Origin: JBBECE01 sp040881985
GTDB lineage: Bacteria > Pseudomonadota > Alphaproteobacteria > Rhizobiales > Devosiaceae
Length of the DNA: 25,907 bases
Direction: 5' to 3'
Assembly: GCA_040881985.1 (NCBI GenBank)
Contig: JBBECE010000020.1
Span: 1 to 25,907, forward strand
Position 1 is the first letter of the stretch, and every line of letters begins with the position of its first letter. The notes under the pieces are model-generated. The model searched no databases and was not told where the DNA came from. It saw only the letters and a list, made by a program, of their open reading frames with translations. A program made the position numbers and the translations under genes. Of this stretch, positions 1 through 7,767 are shown piece after piece.

Positions 1-296
1 CCATAGCATCAGGGTACACCTGTTCATTGGGGAAGGGTCAAAGACCTTCCGCTCCCGCTAAGGTTCAAAGTTACCGAGTTTTGACCCCAAGCAATCCTCC
101 AGGGCCCTGTGCAAAATCAGGTATGCCCCCATCTTCGACAAAACCGTTCAGCTCGGCCTGAATTCGCTTGGTGGCGGAACCGGGACCGGACCGGTCGGTG
201 GGGCAGCCGCCCCGATTTGACGCGGAGTAGTGACCTTGGAGGGCGGAATCAAGGCGCGCGCCGACACGATCGGTCACGCAAGCCAACGGCCGTTAT
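1..296. other. Non-coding or unrecognised stretch downstream of the catabolic operon
   Basis: No convincing gene was found in these bases on either strand. Short open frames exist, including one of about 71 codons on the minus strand, but none has a ribosome binding site or a recognisable domain. A short imperfect hairpin (GGTC-AAA-GACC near 36-46) is present without a T-tract. No clear terminator for the minus-strand operon ending at 297 is visible. Confidence 0.5.
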
Positions 297-1148
297 TCAA
301 GCAGCGTTATCCCAACCTCTGCGAATGAGGCTGTAAGCGCCTTCATAGACATCCTCGGGGCGAGCAAACAGCGGACGCCATATTTTGGTGGCGGCTGCAA
401 GGTCCGGCAGCGAGGAGCCGAACGCTTCGACCGTCAGCCACCCATCGTAACCGGCGGCTTTGAGCGCCTTGAAAACTGCAGTGAAGTCGATATGGCCAGC
501 TCCAGGCGTGCCGCGATTGTTCTCCGAGATATGCACGTGGGAGATCTGCCTGATCGTCGACAAGATCACCTCGACGATCGAGTTCTCTTCGATGTTGGTA
601 TGGAAGGTGTCGAAGAGGTAGCCGTAGTTGTGCTCATCGACCGCCTTCGCAAGTGCTACGGCCTGAGCCGCGGTGTTTAGGAAATAGCACTCGAAGCGGT
701 TGAGCGGTTCGATAGCGAAGGTAATACCGGCGCTGGCCGCATACTGCGCCGCGGCTTTGTGCACCTCGGCGCAGCGAGTGACCTCGTCGCCAGTCGGCCC
801 CTTGCCTGAAAACTCGCCCAGCGGCTGGTGGAACGGGCCGCATAGGATGTCTCCGCCGATTGCCGCCGTGCAATCGGTCAGCCACTTGATGTGATCGAGC
901 GCGCCCTCGCGTTGGCGCGGGTCGGCCGAGATGGCGTTCTTGCCGCCACCCGGCATCACTCCGACGCCGGTCGACGCGAGGCCGATATCCTTGAGCCGCC
1001 TGCCCAGTTCTTCGTAGTGCGAGACCACGCCTTCGAATATCGGGACTTCTACGCCATCGTAACCCGTGACCTTCAGGTTCTCGATGATCGACCAGTGGTT
1101 TTCGGTGACGTAGGTGGTCCAGAGCAACAAATTGAACCCGATTTTCAC
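297..1148 (-). CDS. Ketose 3-epimerase-like TIM-barrel protein (D-tagatose 3-epimerase family)
   Basis: A 283-residue cytoplasmic protein of the xylose-isomerase-like TIM-barrel superfamily. The metal ligands can be read directly: E147 (AIEPLNRFE), D180 (LFDTFHTNIEE), H206 (HVHISENNRGTPG) and E241 (LTVEAF). Known D-tagatose/D-psicose 3-epimerases use Glu, Asp, His, Glu at the same spacing, with an accompanying His (H183) and Arg (R212), both present here. The inferred reaction is C3 epimerisation of a free ketose, or a related isomerisation; the substrate is unknown. The start is a GTG whose last bases overlap the TGA of the upstream dehydrogenase (GTGA), so the two are translationally coupled. 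An upstream in-frame start would extend the protein into the neighbour and add unconserved residues. It is the last gene of the operon. Confidence 0.85.
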   Translation of the reverse strand: MKIGFNLLLWTTYVTENHWSIIENLKVTGYDGVEVPIFEGVVSHYEELGRRLKDIGLASTGVGVMPGGGKNAISADPRQREGALDHIKWLTDCTAAIGGDILCGPFHQPLGEFSGKGPTGDEVTRCAEVHKAAAQYAASAGITFAIEPLNRFECYFLNTAAQAVALAKAVDEHNYGYLFDTFHTNIEENSIVEVILSTIRQISHVHISENNRGTPGAGHIDFTAVFKALKAAGYDGWLTVEAFGSSLPDLAAATKIWRPLFARPEDVYEGAYSLIRRGWDNAA

Positions 1149-2287
1149 AGTGTCACCCAGTTGCCGGATTTGCCGGACGCGATGATCGCATCGCACACCC
1201 GGGTGGTCTCCAAAGCGTCGCGAAAAGTCGGGGCGGCGGGAGTTCCCGATTTCAGCCCGTCGAGGAAATCGGCAGCCTGGTGGATGAAGCTGTGCTCATA
1301 GCCGATGATGAGACCGGGCACCCACCACTTACCGAGATACGGGTGATCGCCGTCGGTCACCAGAATCGAACTCCACCCGCGCAGCGCGCCCTCCACCGAA
1401 TGATCGAACCATTCGACCCGGTTTAGGTCTTGCAGATCCCAGGCGAGGGAACCTTTTTCACCATTTATTTCAAGGGTATAAGCGGCCTTGTGGCCTCGGG
1501 CGTAGCGGGTGGATTCGAAAGTGCCGAGCGAGCCGTTCTGGAACCGCGTGAGCACCGCCGCGGCATCGTCGATGCCGACATTTTGCATGGTGCCGGTGTC
1601 GGCGTGCTTGCGTTGCTTGATGAAGGTTTCGGTCATGGCCGTCAGGCTTTCGACCGACCCGTTGATCCAGATCGCGGTATCGAGGCAGTGAGCGATGAGA
1701 TCGCCGGTGACGCCGGAGCCTGCGGCATCGATATCGAGCCGCCAAGTGCCGGGGCCTCCTTGAGGCACGTCGGGTGAGATCGTCCAGTCCTGCAGGAACT
1801 TGGCGCGGTAGTGAAAGATCTTGCCCAACCGGCCCTCCTCGACCAGCCGCTTGATCAGCGAAACTGCCGGGACGCGGCGATAATTGTACCAGACCATGTT
1901 GGGGACACCGGCCGTCTCGACCGCCTCGACCATCGGGATGCCTTCGGCTTCAGTGCGCGCCAGCGGTTTTTCGCACAGCACCATCTTTCCGGCCTCGGCC
2001 GCCGCGATGGAGATTGCCGCGTGCAGGTGGTTGGGAACACAGACATCGATGGCGTCGATGTTTTTGGCGGCGATCAGCTTCCGCCAGTCGCTCTCGACGC
2101 TCTCGTATCCCCACATGTCGGCGAAGGCCTTTGCCTTGTCCGGCGTACGGGCCGCCACCGCCCTCAATACCGGCCGGTAGCCGGTGTCGAAGAAGTGCGA
2201 GACGTTGGCCCAGGCGTTGGAATGGGCTCGGGCCATGAAGCCGTAGCCGACCATGCCAACGTTGAGCGTCCTTTGCTTCGCCGCCAT
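1145..2287 (-). CDS. Gfo/Idh/MocA family NAD(P)-dependent sugar dehydrogenase
   Basis: A 380-residue oxidoreductase. The N-terminal Rossmann fold carries the nucleotide-binding GMVGYGFMA stretch (residues 11-19). The family's hallmark EKP motif is at 106-108, with K107 the expected catalytic lysine. The C-terminal half is the usual alpha/beta substrate domain, with a GDLIAHCLD segment (about 195-203) holding the conserved Asp and His. Family members oxidise a hydroxyl of sugars or polyols such as myo-inositol to a ketone. Next to a ketose 3-epimerase and a sugar importer, it probably performs an oxidation in the same catabolic route. The ATG follows a GGGGAG ribosome binding site, 33 bp after the upstream gene, and the stop overlaps the downstream start. 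The exact sugar cannot be told from sequence. Confidence 0.9.
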   Translation of the reverse strand: MAAKQRTLNVGMVGYGFMARAHSNAWANVSHFFDTGYRPVLRAVAARTPDKAKAFADMWGYESVESDWRKLIAAKNIDAIDVCVPNHLHAAISIAAAEAGKMVLCEKPLARTEAEGIPMVEAVETAGVPNMVWYNYRRVPAVSLIKRLVEEGRLGKIFHYRAKFLQDWTISPDVPQGGPGTWRLDIDAAGSGVTGDLIAHCLDTAIWINGSVESLTAMTETFIKQRKHADTGTMQNVGIDDAAAVLTRFQNGSLGTFESTRYARGHKAAYTLEINGEKGSLAWDLQDLNRVEWFDHSVEGALRGWSSILVTDGDHPYLGKWWVPGLIIGYEHSFIHQAADFLDGLKSGTPAAPTFRDALETTRVCDAIIASGKSGNWVTL

Positions 2288-2320
2288 TCATGCTCCCCGC
2301 ATTCCTACCTCGGGCCCGCG

Positions 2321-3379
2321 CTATTCGCGCCAACCGTGCGCGTCGCGCACTTTTATCATCGCGCCCAGCACCTTGTTCCAGGTGTCCTGTTGTTCCATTA
2401 CGGCGTTGGGGAAGATGCAGCCGTCCCAGCAGATGTGCCGCATTGTCCTGGTAAGAATTCCGCTCTGGTCGCGCAGCCAATAGCCGGCGTGTCTGGTGAT
2501 ATCGAGCCTGCCGTCTGGATGGTCGACCGGCACGTGCCGTCCGGTCTTCGCGTGGGTACCCGAGCCGAACGTCGTGCCGTCGTTCTGGGCAATGTGGAAG
2601 TCGAGCGTCCAGGGCCGCAGAGCATCGGCGACCTTTTTGTAGGCGACGTCGAGTGCCGCTTTGTCGGACCAGTCGTAGTCGGCGGGCAGAAGGCGGTCTT
2701 TCTCGGCGTTGGCGCCGAGCACGAAGAGCATGGAATGCGCCATGTCCGCCTGATAGCCAACGACGCCGGGCATATCGATCATTTCAAGAAGTTTCACGTT
2801 CTCGCGCCAGGAATGCATGCCGCCCCAGCAAATCTCACCTTCGGCGGCGAGAGCCTCGCCGTGGTCCTGAGCGATCTTGGCGGCCTCGCGGAAGGTCTCG
2901 GCGATGCGCTTGGTTCCGCCCGCGGGATCCCTGTCCCATTCCTCGACGCTGGTTGAGGAATCGATGCGGACGACGCCGCTCGGGCGAATACCAAGCTCAC
3001 GCATCTGCTGGCCGATGACGCAGGCCTTCTTCACCGCTGCGAGAAACCGCTTGCGGTCGTCGGCGTCGCCCATGGCCGAGCCGCCGCCGGCGGGTCCCCA
3101 GATCGGGGCCACGTACGAGCCGACCTTGAGGCCAAAGCTCGCGATGTGATCGACGATCCGATTCACATCGTCGCGCGAACTGTTGATCGAGACATGCGGA
3201 TCGGCGAGCCAGAGATCGACGCCGTCGAATTTCTGGCCGTCGACCTCGGCGTTGGCGGTCAGTTCGAGGAGCCTGTCGAGCCCAATGACCGGCTCGCTGT
3301 CTGCTGTTCCCTTGCCGACGACCCCGGGCCATGCCGCGTTGTGGATTTTGGGGTAGTTGTTGCCAGGCGCGTCAGTCAT
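2321..3379 (-). CDS. Sugar phosphate isomerase/epimerase-like TIM-barrel protein
   Basis: A 352-residue protein of the xylose-isomerase-like TIM-barrel superfamily and clearly different from the 283-residue epimerase of the same operon. Likely metal or catalytic positions are E182 (AAEGEICWGG), D212 (GYQADMAHS) and H262 (LDFHIAQNDG); a C-terminal RHICWDGCIFPNAVM block also looks conserved. The function is inferred as an aldose-ketose isomerase or epimerase step after uptake. The ATG is chosen because AGGAGG lies 5 nt upstream; the GTG two codons earlier is covered by that binding site. It lies 33 bp after the second ATPase gene and 33 bp before the dehydrogenase gene, so it belongs to the operon. 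Its specific substrate is unknown, and it could be a lyase rather than an isomerase. Confidence 0.8.
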   Translation of the reverse strand: MTDAPGNNYPKIHNAAWPGVVGKGTADSEPVIGLDRLLELTANAEVDGQKFDGVDLWLADPHVSINSSRDDVNRIVDHIASFGLKVGSYVAPIWGPAGGGSAMGDADDRKRFLAAVKKACVIGQQMRELGIRPSGVVRIDSSTSVEEWDRDPAGGTKRIAETFREAAKIAQDHGEALAAEGEICWGGMHSWRENVKLLEMIDMPGVVGYQADMAHSMLFVLGANAEKDRLLPADYDWSDKAALDVAYKKVADALRPWTLDFHIAQNDGTTFGSGTHAKTGRHVPVDHPDGRLDITRHAGYWLRDQSGILTRTMRHICWDGCIFPNAVMEQQDTWNKVLGAMIKVRDAHGWRE

Positions 3380-3412
3380 CGTCACCTCCTTGGCGGCAAT
3401 CTCTGCGAGGCT

Positions 3413-4486
3413 TCAGGTGGCCGTGTGCTTCAGGTTGAGCCCGTTCGCATGGTCAAAGACCATCACCTTTTCGGCGTTCCAGCCGAAGCGAACGGCGTCC
3501 TCGACTGCAACTTCGACCATCGCCGGGACCTTGGCGCGAACCAGCTGCTCGCCCACACGAAGGGTGAGGATCTTTTCAATTCCGTGGTTTTCCACGTTAT
3601 GCACTCTGGCCTCCACCGGGCCACCGGATTGGACCCTAACGTCCTCAGGACGTACGCCGAAAATGTAGGCGCCTTCCGGGACGCCTTTTCCGGCCAAAGG
3701 CAGTTCAAAACTGTCCGCCGCCATGACCGCCCGGCTGCCGGCGACATGGCCGGGCAGTAGGTTGATGGCCGGCGATCCGACAAAACTCGCCACGAACGTG
3801 TCGCGTGGGCTGTTGTAGATTTCGTCGGGCGAGCCGACCTGAATGATCTTACCCGCATTGAGCACCCCCATGCGGTCGCCCATGGTCATGGCCTCCACCT
3901 GGTCGTGGGTGACGAAGATGAACGTCGCGCCCAGCCGGAGCTGCAGATCTTTAAGCTCGGAGCGCATGGCTTCGCGCAACTTGGCGTCGAGGTTGCTGAG
4001 CGGCTCATCCATCAGGAAGACCCGCGGTTTGCGGACGATGGCGCGGCCGATGGCAACGCGCTGCATCTCGCCGCCGGAAAGACGGTCGGTCTTGCGATCC
4101 AGCAGATGCTCTATGCGCAGCGTGCCCGCGGCGCGTGCAACCCGCTCGTCGACCTCGGATTCCGACGCACGGCGCAACTTCGAACGCAACGGAAAAGACA
4201 AGTTGTCGCGCACGCTAAGACGGGGATAGAGCGAGTACTGCTGCAGCACCAGGGCCACATCACGTTCGGCTGGTCCCCACCCGTTCACATTTTCGCCGCC
4301 AATCCTTATGGTGCCGACGGTCGGCTTTTCGAGACCGGCGATCAGCCGCAGCGTGGTGGTCTTGCCTGCTCCGGTCGGTCCGAGCAGCACGAAAAACTCG
4401 CCATCGGCAACATCGAGGTCGAGGTCTTCAAGCGCCGTGAGCCGGCCGAAGACCTTTGATATGTTCTGCAGTTGAATGCGCGCCAT
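3413..4486 (-). CDS. Sugar ABC importer ATPase, second of two (MalK/UgpC-like)
   Basis: A 357-residue ATP-binding subunit of a carbohydrate importer. It has Walker A GPTGAGKT (36-43), Q-loop Q82 (LQQYSLYP), signature LSGGE (136-140) in place of the usual LSGGQ, Walker B ending at D160-E161, and H-loop H194 (VTHDQVEAM). A C-terminal TOBE/OB-like regulatory domain follows from about residue 235. It differs from the ATPase encoded just upstream, so the pair probably forms a heterodimer on the two permeases. The start is the ATG two bases after the neighbour's TGA; an earlier in-frame start would run 28 codons into that gene. It acts at the cytoplasmic face of the inner membrane. Confidence 0.92.
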   Translation of the reverse strand: MARIQLQNISKVFGRLTALEDLDLDVADGEFFVLLGPTGAGKTTTLRLIAGLEKPTVGTIRIGGENVNGWGPAERDVALVLQQYSLYPRLSVRDNLSFPLRSKLRRASESEVDERVARAAGTLRIEHLLDRKTDRLSGGEMQRVAIGRAIVRKPRVFLMDEPLSNLDAKLREAMRSELKDLQLRLGATFIFVTHDQVEAMTMGDRMGVLNAGKIIQVGSPDEIYNSPRDTFVASFVGSPAINLLPGHVAGSRAVMAADSFELPLAGKGVPEGAYIFGVRPEDVRVQSGGPVEARVHNVENHGIEKILTLRVGEQLVRAKVPAMVEVAVEDAVRFGWNAEKVMVFDHANGLNLKHTAT

Positions 4487-4488
4487 GG

Positions 4489-5595
4489 TCAGTCGGCTAA
4501 TCGGATGCCGAGCGACGCGCCCGACGCGCTGTCGAAGAAATGCGCCTGTGCTGGGTCGATCCGCACCCACACTGTGTCGCCCGCCTTGCCGACAAAGCCG
4601 CTGGTGGTGCGGGCCCGCAGCGTCTGGCCGCCGACCTTGAGGTCAACAATGTCGTAGCCCCCGAACGGCTGGATGATGTGGGCCTCGACCGGCCGGAAGC
4701 CGGGCTGCTCGGCGCGGCTCACCAGCAAGCCCTCCGGGCGAATGCCCAGCGAAAGGCCGGTGCGCGCGTCCTTGGCATCGAGCATGGGCAGCAACTCACG
4801 CGGCAGTTCAAAGGCTTCACTGTCGACCAACACCTCCACAGCGCCGTTGGCCTCGCGTACCGTCGTCGGCGCCACATTCATGACCGGCGAGCCGATGAAC
4901 TGCGCGACGAACAGGTTGGCGGGATGGAAGTAAACCTCTATGGGCGCACCGATCTGCTGCAACGCTCCGTCATGCATGACGACGACGCGGTCGGCGAGCG
5001 ACATTGCCTCGACCTGGTCGTGGGTGACATAGATCGAAGTCGAGCCGTTTTCGAGATGGAGCCGCTTGAGTTCGGTGCGCATGCCCTCGCGGAGCTTGGC
5101 GTCGAGCGAACCGATGGGTTCGTCCATCAACAGGGCCTTGGGCCGGCGCACCAGGGCCCTGCCGATGGCCACTCGCTGCAAGTCCCCGCCAGACAGCGCC
5201 GACGGCCGCTTGTTGAGCAAGTGGGCGATGTCGAGGGCCTTGGCGACCTCGCCGACCTCGTGAGCGACCTTGCGCTTATCCTGACCGGTGGCGCGCAACG
5301 GAAAGGCGATGTTCTCGTATACCGTGAGATGCGGGTAAAGCGCGTAGAGCTGGAACACGAACGCGATGTCGCGTTCGGACGCCCTGAGGTGTTGAACCGG
5401 CTTGCCGTCGATCAGGATGTCGCCGTCGTCGATTTCCTCCAGCCCGGCGATGGCGCGCAGCGTTGTGGTCTTGCCGCAACCGGAAGGGCCGAGCAGGACC
5501 ACGAATTCCTTGTCCGCGATGCTCAGGCTGACGTTGCGGATGACGTGGACCGACCCGAAATGCTTGTTGATGTTGCGGAGCTCGACCTCAGCCAT
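4489..5595 (-). CDS. Sugar ABC importer ATPase, first of two (MalK/UgpC-like)
   Basis: A 368-residue ATP-binding subunit. Motifs are Walker A GPSGCGKT (36-43), Q-loop Q82 (FQLYALYPH), signature LSGGD (134-138) rather than LSGGQ, Walker B LLMDEP (155-160) and H-loop H192 (VTHDQVEAM), followed by a TOBE-type C-terminal domain. The ATG overlaps the end of the small membrane protein gene by 8 bp, and the stop is 2 bp from the next ATPase start, which indicates strong translational coupling. Two non-identical MalK-type ATPases in one operon are seen in a minority of importers, including the rhizobial glycerol system GlpSTPQV. The substrate is inferred to be a sugar or polyol. Confidence 0.92.
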   Translation of the reverse strand: MAEVELRNINKHFGSVHVIRNVSLSIADKEFVVLLGPSGCGKTTTLRAIAGLEEIDDGDILIDGKPVQHLRASERDIAFVFQLYALYPHLTVYENIAFPLRATGQDKRKVAHEVGEVAKALDIAHLLNKRPSALSGGDLQRVAIGRALVRRPKALLMDEPIGSLDAKLREGMRTELKRLHLENGSTSIYVTHDQVEAMSLADRVVVMHDGALQQIGAPIEVYFHPANLFVAQFIGSPVMNVAPTTVREANGAVEVLVDSEAFELPRELLPMLDAKDARTGLSLGIRPEGLLVSRAEQPGFRPVEAHIIQPFGGYDIVDLKVGGQTLRARTTSGFVGKAGDTVWVRIDPAQAHFFDSASGASLGIRLAD

Positions 5596-5839
5596 CGGCG
5601 CGGCCCCCGAACGCTTGCGTGACCGACACCGGGCGGGTCGCGTCTTCGTTGAGCTTCTCGATCTCGGGTGGCGGGGTGTGGGCGGCGATGTTGAAGCCGA
5701 TGAGCCCGATCAGCATGATCGTGACGGAGTATTGGTGCAGAATCTCGATCCACGGCTGGCAGAGCGCAATAATCCCGAAGATCATCACCCACATCGACGC
5801 AGGCTCGAGGAATCTCTGGTTGAAGACTCGAAGGTTCAT
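5588..5839 (-). CDS. Small two-helix membrane protein within the ABC importer operon
   Basis: An 83-residue protein with two probable membrane helices (about residues 16-32 and 38-54) separated by a very short turn, then a polar tail containing PPPEIEKLNED. It has no recognisable enzymatic motif. It is supported as a real gene by tight packing: its ATG overlaps the permease stop (ATGA) and its end overlaps the ATPase start by 8 bp. Rhizobial glycerol-type importers with two ATPases carry a similarly placed small membrane protein (DUF2160 type), so it may be an accessory subunit. Membership of that family is inferred from size and position, not from a search. Confidence 0.8.
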   Translation of the reverse strand: MNLRVFNQRFLEPASMWVMIFGIIALCQPWIEILHQYSVTIMLIGLIGFNIAAHTPPPEIEKLNEDATRPVSVTQAFGGRADG

Positions 5840-6792
5840 TTGCGGATAGCCCCGAAGGTCACCCCGCGCAGCAAGTGATTGCGAAGCAGGAAGGTGAAGA
5901 TCGCAACCGGCAGGAGGAACAGCACAGTACCCGCGGCGATTACCGTCCACTCCGGTAGCCCGGAGCCGACCTGGCTGGGAATGAAGGGCGGCGCGGTCTG
6001 GGCGCGGCGGTTGGTCATGATCAGGGCGAAGGCATATTCGTTCCAGGCGGTGATGAAGCAGAACACCGCGGTGGCGGCGATGCCGGTCGCGGCCTCCGGC
6101 AACACGATTTTGAAGAACGCCTGCATGCGCGTATACCCGTCGACAAGCGCCGCCTCTTCGTACTCCTTGGGGATTTCGTCGATGAAGCCCTTCATCAGCC
6201 ACACCGAGAAAGAGAGGTTGAAGGCGGTATAGAGGATGATCAGGCCGATATGGGTGTCGTTGAGATCGAAGGTGCGATACATCAGGAACATCGGGATCGC
6301 GACGACGATAGGCGGCAACATGCGTGTGCTGAGGATGAAGAACAGGAGATCGGCCTCACCTTTCACCTTGAACCGGCTGAAGCCATAGGCCGTCAGGGTA
6401 CCCATGCCTACGGCGAGCGCGGTCGACAGGATGGCCACGATGAGGCTGTTCGTGAACCGGTTCGGATATTGCGACAGCTGGACGGTTTCGCCGACCCTGA
6501 GGGTTCGCTCGCCGCCGTCGTAGATCGCCTGCTCCCACCACGGGGCCGCGGCGTAGACCACGGGCTCCACCGGCTTGGTCAACTGCACGCGCCGCGTGAA
6601 GAGCTTGACGAACGGGGTCACCTCCGGCTGAAACAACACCGTCGGCGGCACCGTGGTGGCGAGGGCCCGCGGTTTGAACGCAGTCGAGGCGATCCAGTAA
6701 ATCGGCGCGAGAAAGACAAGGGTTACCGCGAAGATCGCAAGGATCGCGATCGGCCGGCCGATCCGTTGCGCGCGTGAGGTGACGGTAGCCAT
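5836..6792 (-). CDS. Carbohydrate ABC transporter permease (MalG type)
   Basis: A 318-residue inner-membrane permease with an N-terminal helix (about residues 13-35) ending in the APIYW segment usual for MalG-type subunits. A periplasmic stretch and further membrane helices follow. The cytoplasmic EAA loop that docks on the ATPases is visible as EYEEAALVDGYTRMQAFFKI. It pairs with the MalF-type permease encoded one base upstream, and its stop overlaps the start of the small membrane protein gene. The long region between helix 1 and helix 2 (about 90 residues) is larger than in a minimal MalG and could contact the binding protein. Confidence 0.92.
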   Translation of the reverse strand: MATVTSRAQRIGRPIAILAIFAVTLVFLAPIYWIASTAFKPRALATTVPPTVLFQPEVTPFVKLFTRRVQLTKPVEPVVYAAAPWWEQAIYDGGERTLRVGETVQLSQYPNRFTNSLIVAILSTALAVGMGTLTAYGFSRFKVKGEADLLFFILSTRMLPPIVVAIPMFLMYRTFDLNDTHIGLIILYTAFNLSFSVWLMKGFIDEIPKEYEEAALVDGYTRMQAFFKIVLPEAATGIAATAVFCFITAWNEYAFALIMTNRRAQTAPPFIPSQVGSGLPEWTVIAAGTVLFLLPVAIFTFLLRNHLLRGVTFGAIRK

Positions 6793-6793
6793 C

Positions 6794-7690
6794 TCAGCGC
6801 TCCTTCACCTTGTTCAGATACTTGACGTAGATGTTGGTGATCGCCAGCACGACGATAAGAACGATATAGGCGAGCGCCGAGGAACGGCCGGTCTCCCACC
6901 CCTGAAAGGCCATCTGGTAAAGCCGGACGGCGACCGTTTCGACACTTGCTGTACTCATTATGAACGGCAGGTCGAAGGTCTTGAAAGCCTCCATGGTGCG
7001 GAAGATCAGCGCGATCAGGAGAAGCGGCGCGACGAGCGGCAGCGTGATGCGCCGAAACGTGTACCACCAGGTGGCGCGGTCGATTGCCGCTGCCTCGTAG
7101 AGGTGCTTGGGGACCGCGGAGAGGCCGGCGAGTGAGAGCAGCATGACGAAGGGCGACCACATCCAGATATCGGTTATGGCAGTCGCAAAGAGCGCGTTGG
7201 TGGGGTTGGAAAGCCACTCGAACTTGCCGAGGCCGAGAACATAGTTGATCGGTCCCCAGGAGGGGTCGTAAAGCAGCTTCCAGAAGAGCCCGACCACCGC
7301 CGGTGATAACATCATCGGCAGAAGCAGCAGCGTGGTCACCAGACCCTTGAGCGGGAATGGCCGATTGAGCAGCAAAGCGAGGCCGAAGCCGACGATCATC
7401 TGACCGCTCACCGAAACGATGACGTACTGAGCGGTGACGGTGAAGTTGTTCCAGATCCCCGGATCGGAGAGGAGGTCGAAGTAGTTCTGCAGGCCAACGA
7501 ACTCGGGGGGCTTTTGCATCGATGCCCGGTACTCGGTGAACGAGAAGCCCAGCGAGTAAATCAGCGGGAAGATATTGAAGACGATCAGGAAGGCGACCGT
7601 CGGGATGATGAACGCGTTCCGGATTGTGAGGTCGCTCCACCCGCGCGTGGCAGCCCGCGAACCGGTATCGAGCTTCGAAAGGACCGCCAA
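6794..7690 (-). CDS. Carbohydrate ABC transporter permease (MalF type)
   Basis: A 298-residue inner-membrane permease with six likely helices. The EAA docking loop reads LYEAAAIDRATWWYTFRRI, then LPLVAPLLLIALI. The chosen start is the TTG at 7690 because GGGAGGAA lies about 5 nt upstream. An alternative in-frame TTG at 7714 would add 8 residues, but it has no binding site and sits 4 nt after a strong hairpin. The stop is one base before the start of the MalG-type gene. With that subunit it forms the membrane channel for the sugar delivered by the binding protein encoded upstream. Confidence 0.88.
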   Translation of the reverse strand: MAVLSKLDTGSRAATRGWSDLTIRNAFIIPTVAFLIVFNIFPLIYSLGFSFTEYRASMQKPPEFVGLQNYFDLLSDPGIWNNFTVTAQYVIVSVSGQMIVGFGLALLLNRPFPLKGLVTTLLLLPMMLSPAVVGLFWKLLYDPSWGPINYVLGLGKFEWLSNPTNALFATAITDIWMWSPFVMLLSLAGLSAVPKHLYEAAAIDRATWWYTFRRITLPLVAPLLLIALIFRTMEAFKTFDLPFIMSTASVETVAVRLYQMAFQGWETGRSSALAYIVLIVVLAITNIYVKYLNKVKER

Positions 7691-7718
7691 CCTTTCCTCC
7701 CAGTCAATCGTCAAATGC

Positions 7719-7744
7719 GGACCGGAGGGCGAACCCTCCGGTCC
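7719..7744 (-). promoter_or_regulatory. Intercistronic UUCG hairpin between binding protein and permease genes
   Basis: A perfect 11-bp inverted repeat (GGACCGGAGGG / CCCTCCGGTCC) with a 4-nt loop that reads TTCG on the transcribed minus strand. It starts 23 bp after the binding-protein stop and has no T-tract after it. Such hairpins after the binding-protein cistron commonly protect its 3' end or attenuate read-through, so that binding protein exceeds permease. That role is inferred. Confidence 0.75.
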
Positions 7745-7767
7745 TGTCGAATTGCGGCGAGTGCCGG

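Noticed and set aside
71..286. A 71-codon minus-strand frame beyond the epimerase gene
   Set aside because: It has no ribosome binding site, no recognisable domain and poor composition.
1811..2956. A 381-codon plus-strand frame
   Set aside because: It lies opposite the dehydrogenase and isomerase genes, which have domains, binding sites and operon spacing; this frame has none.
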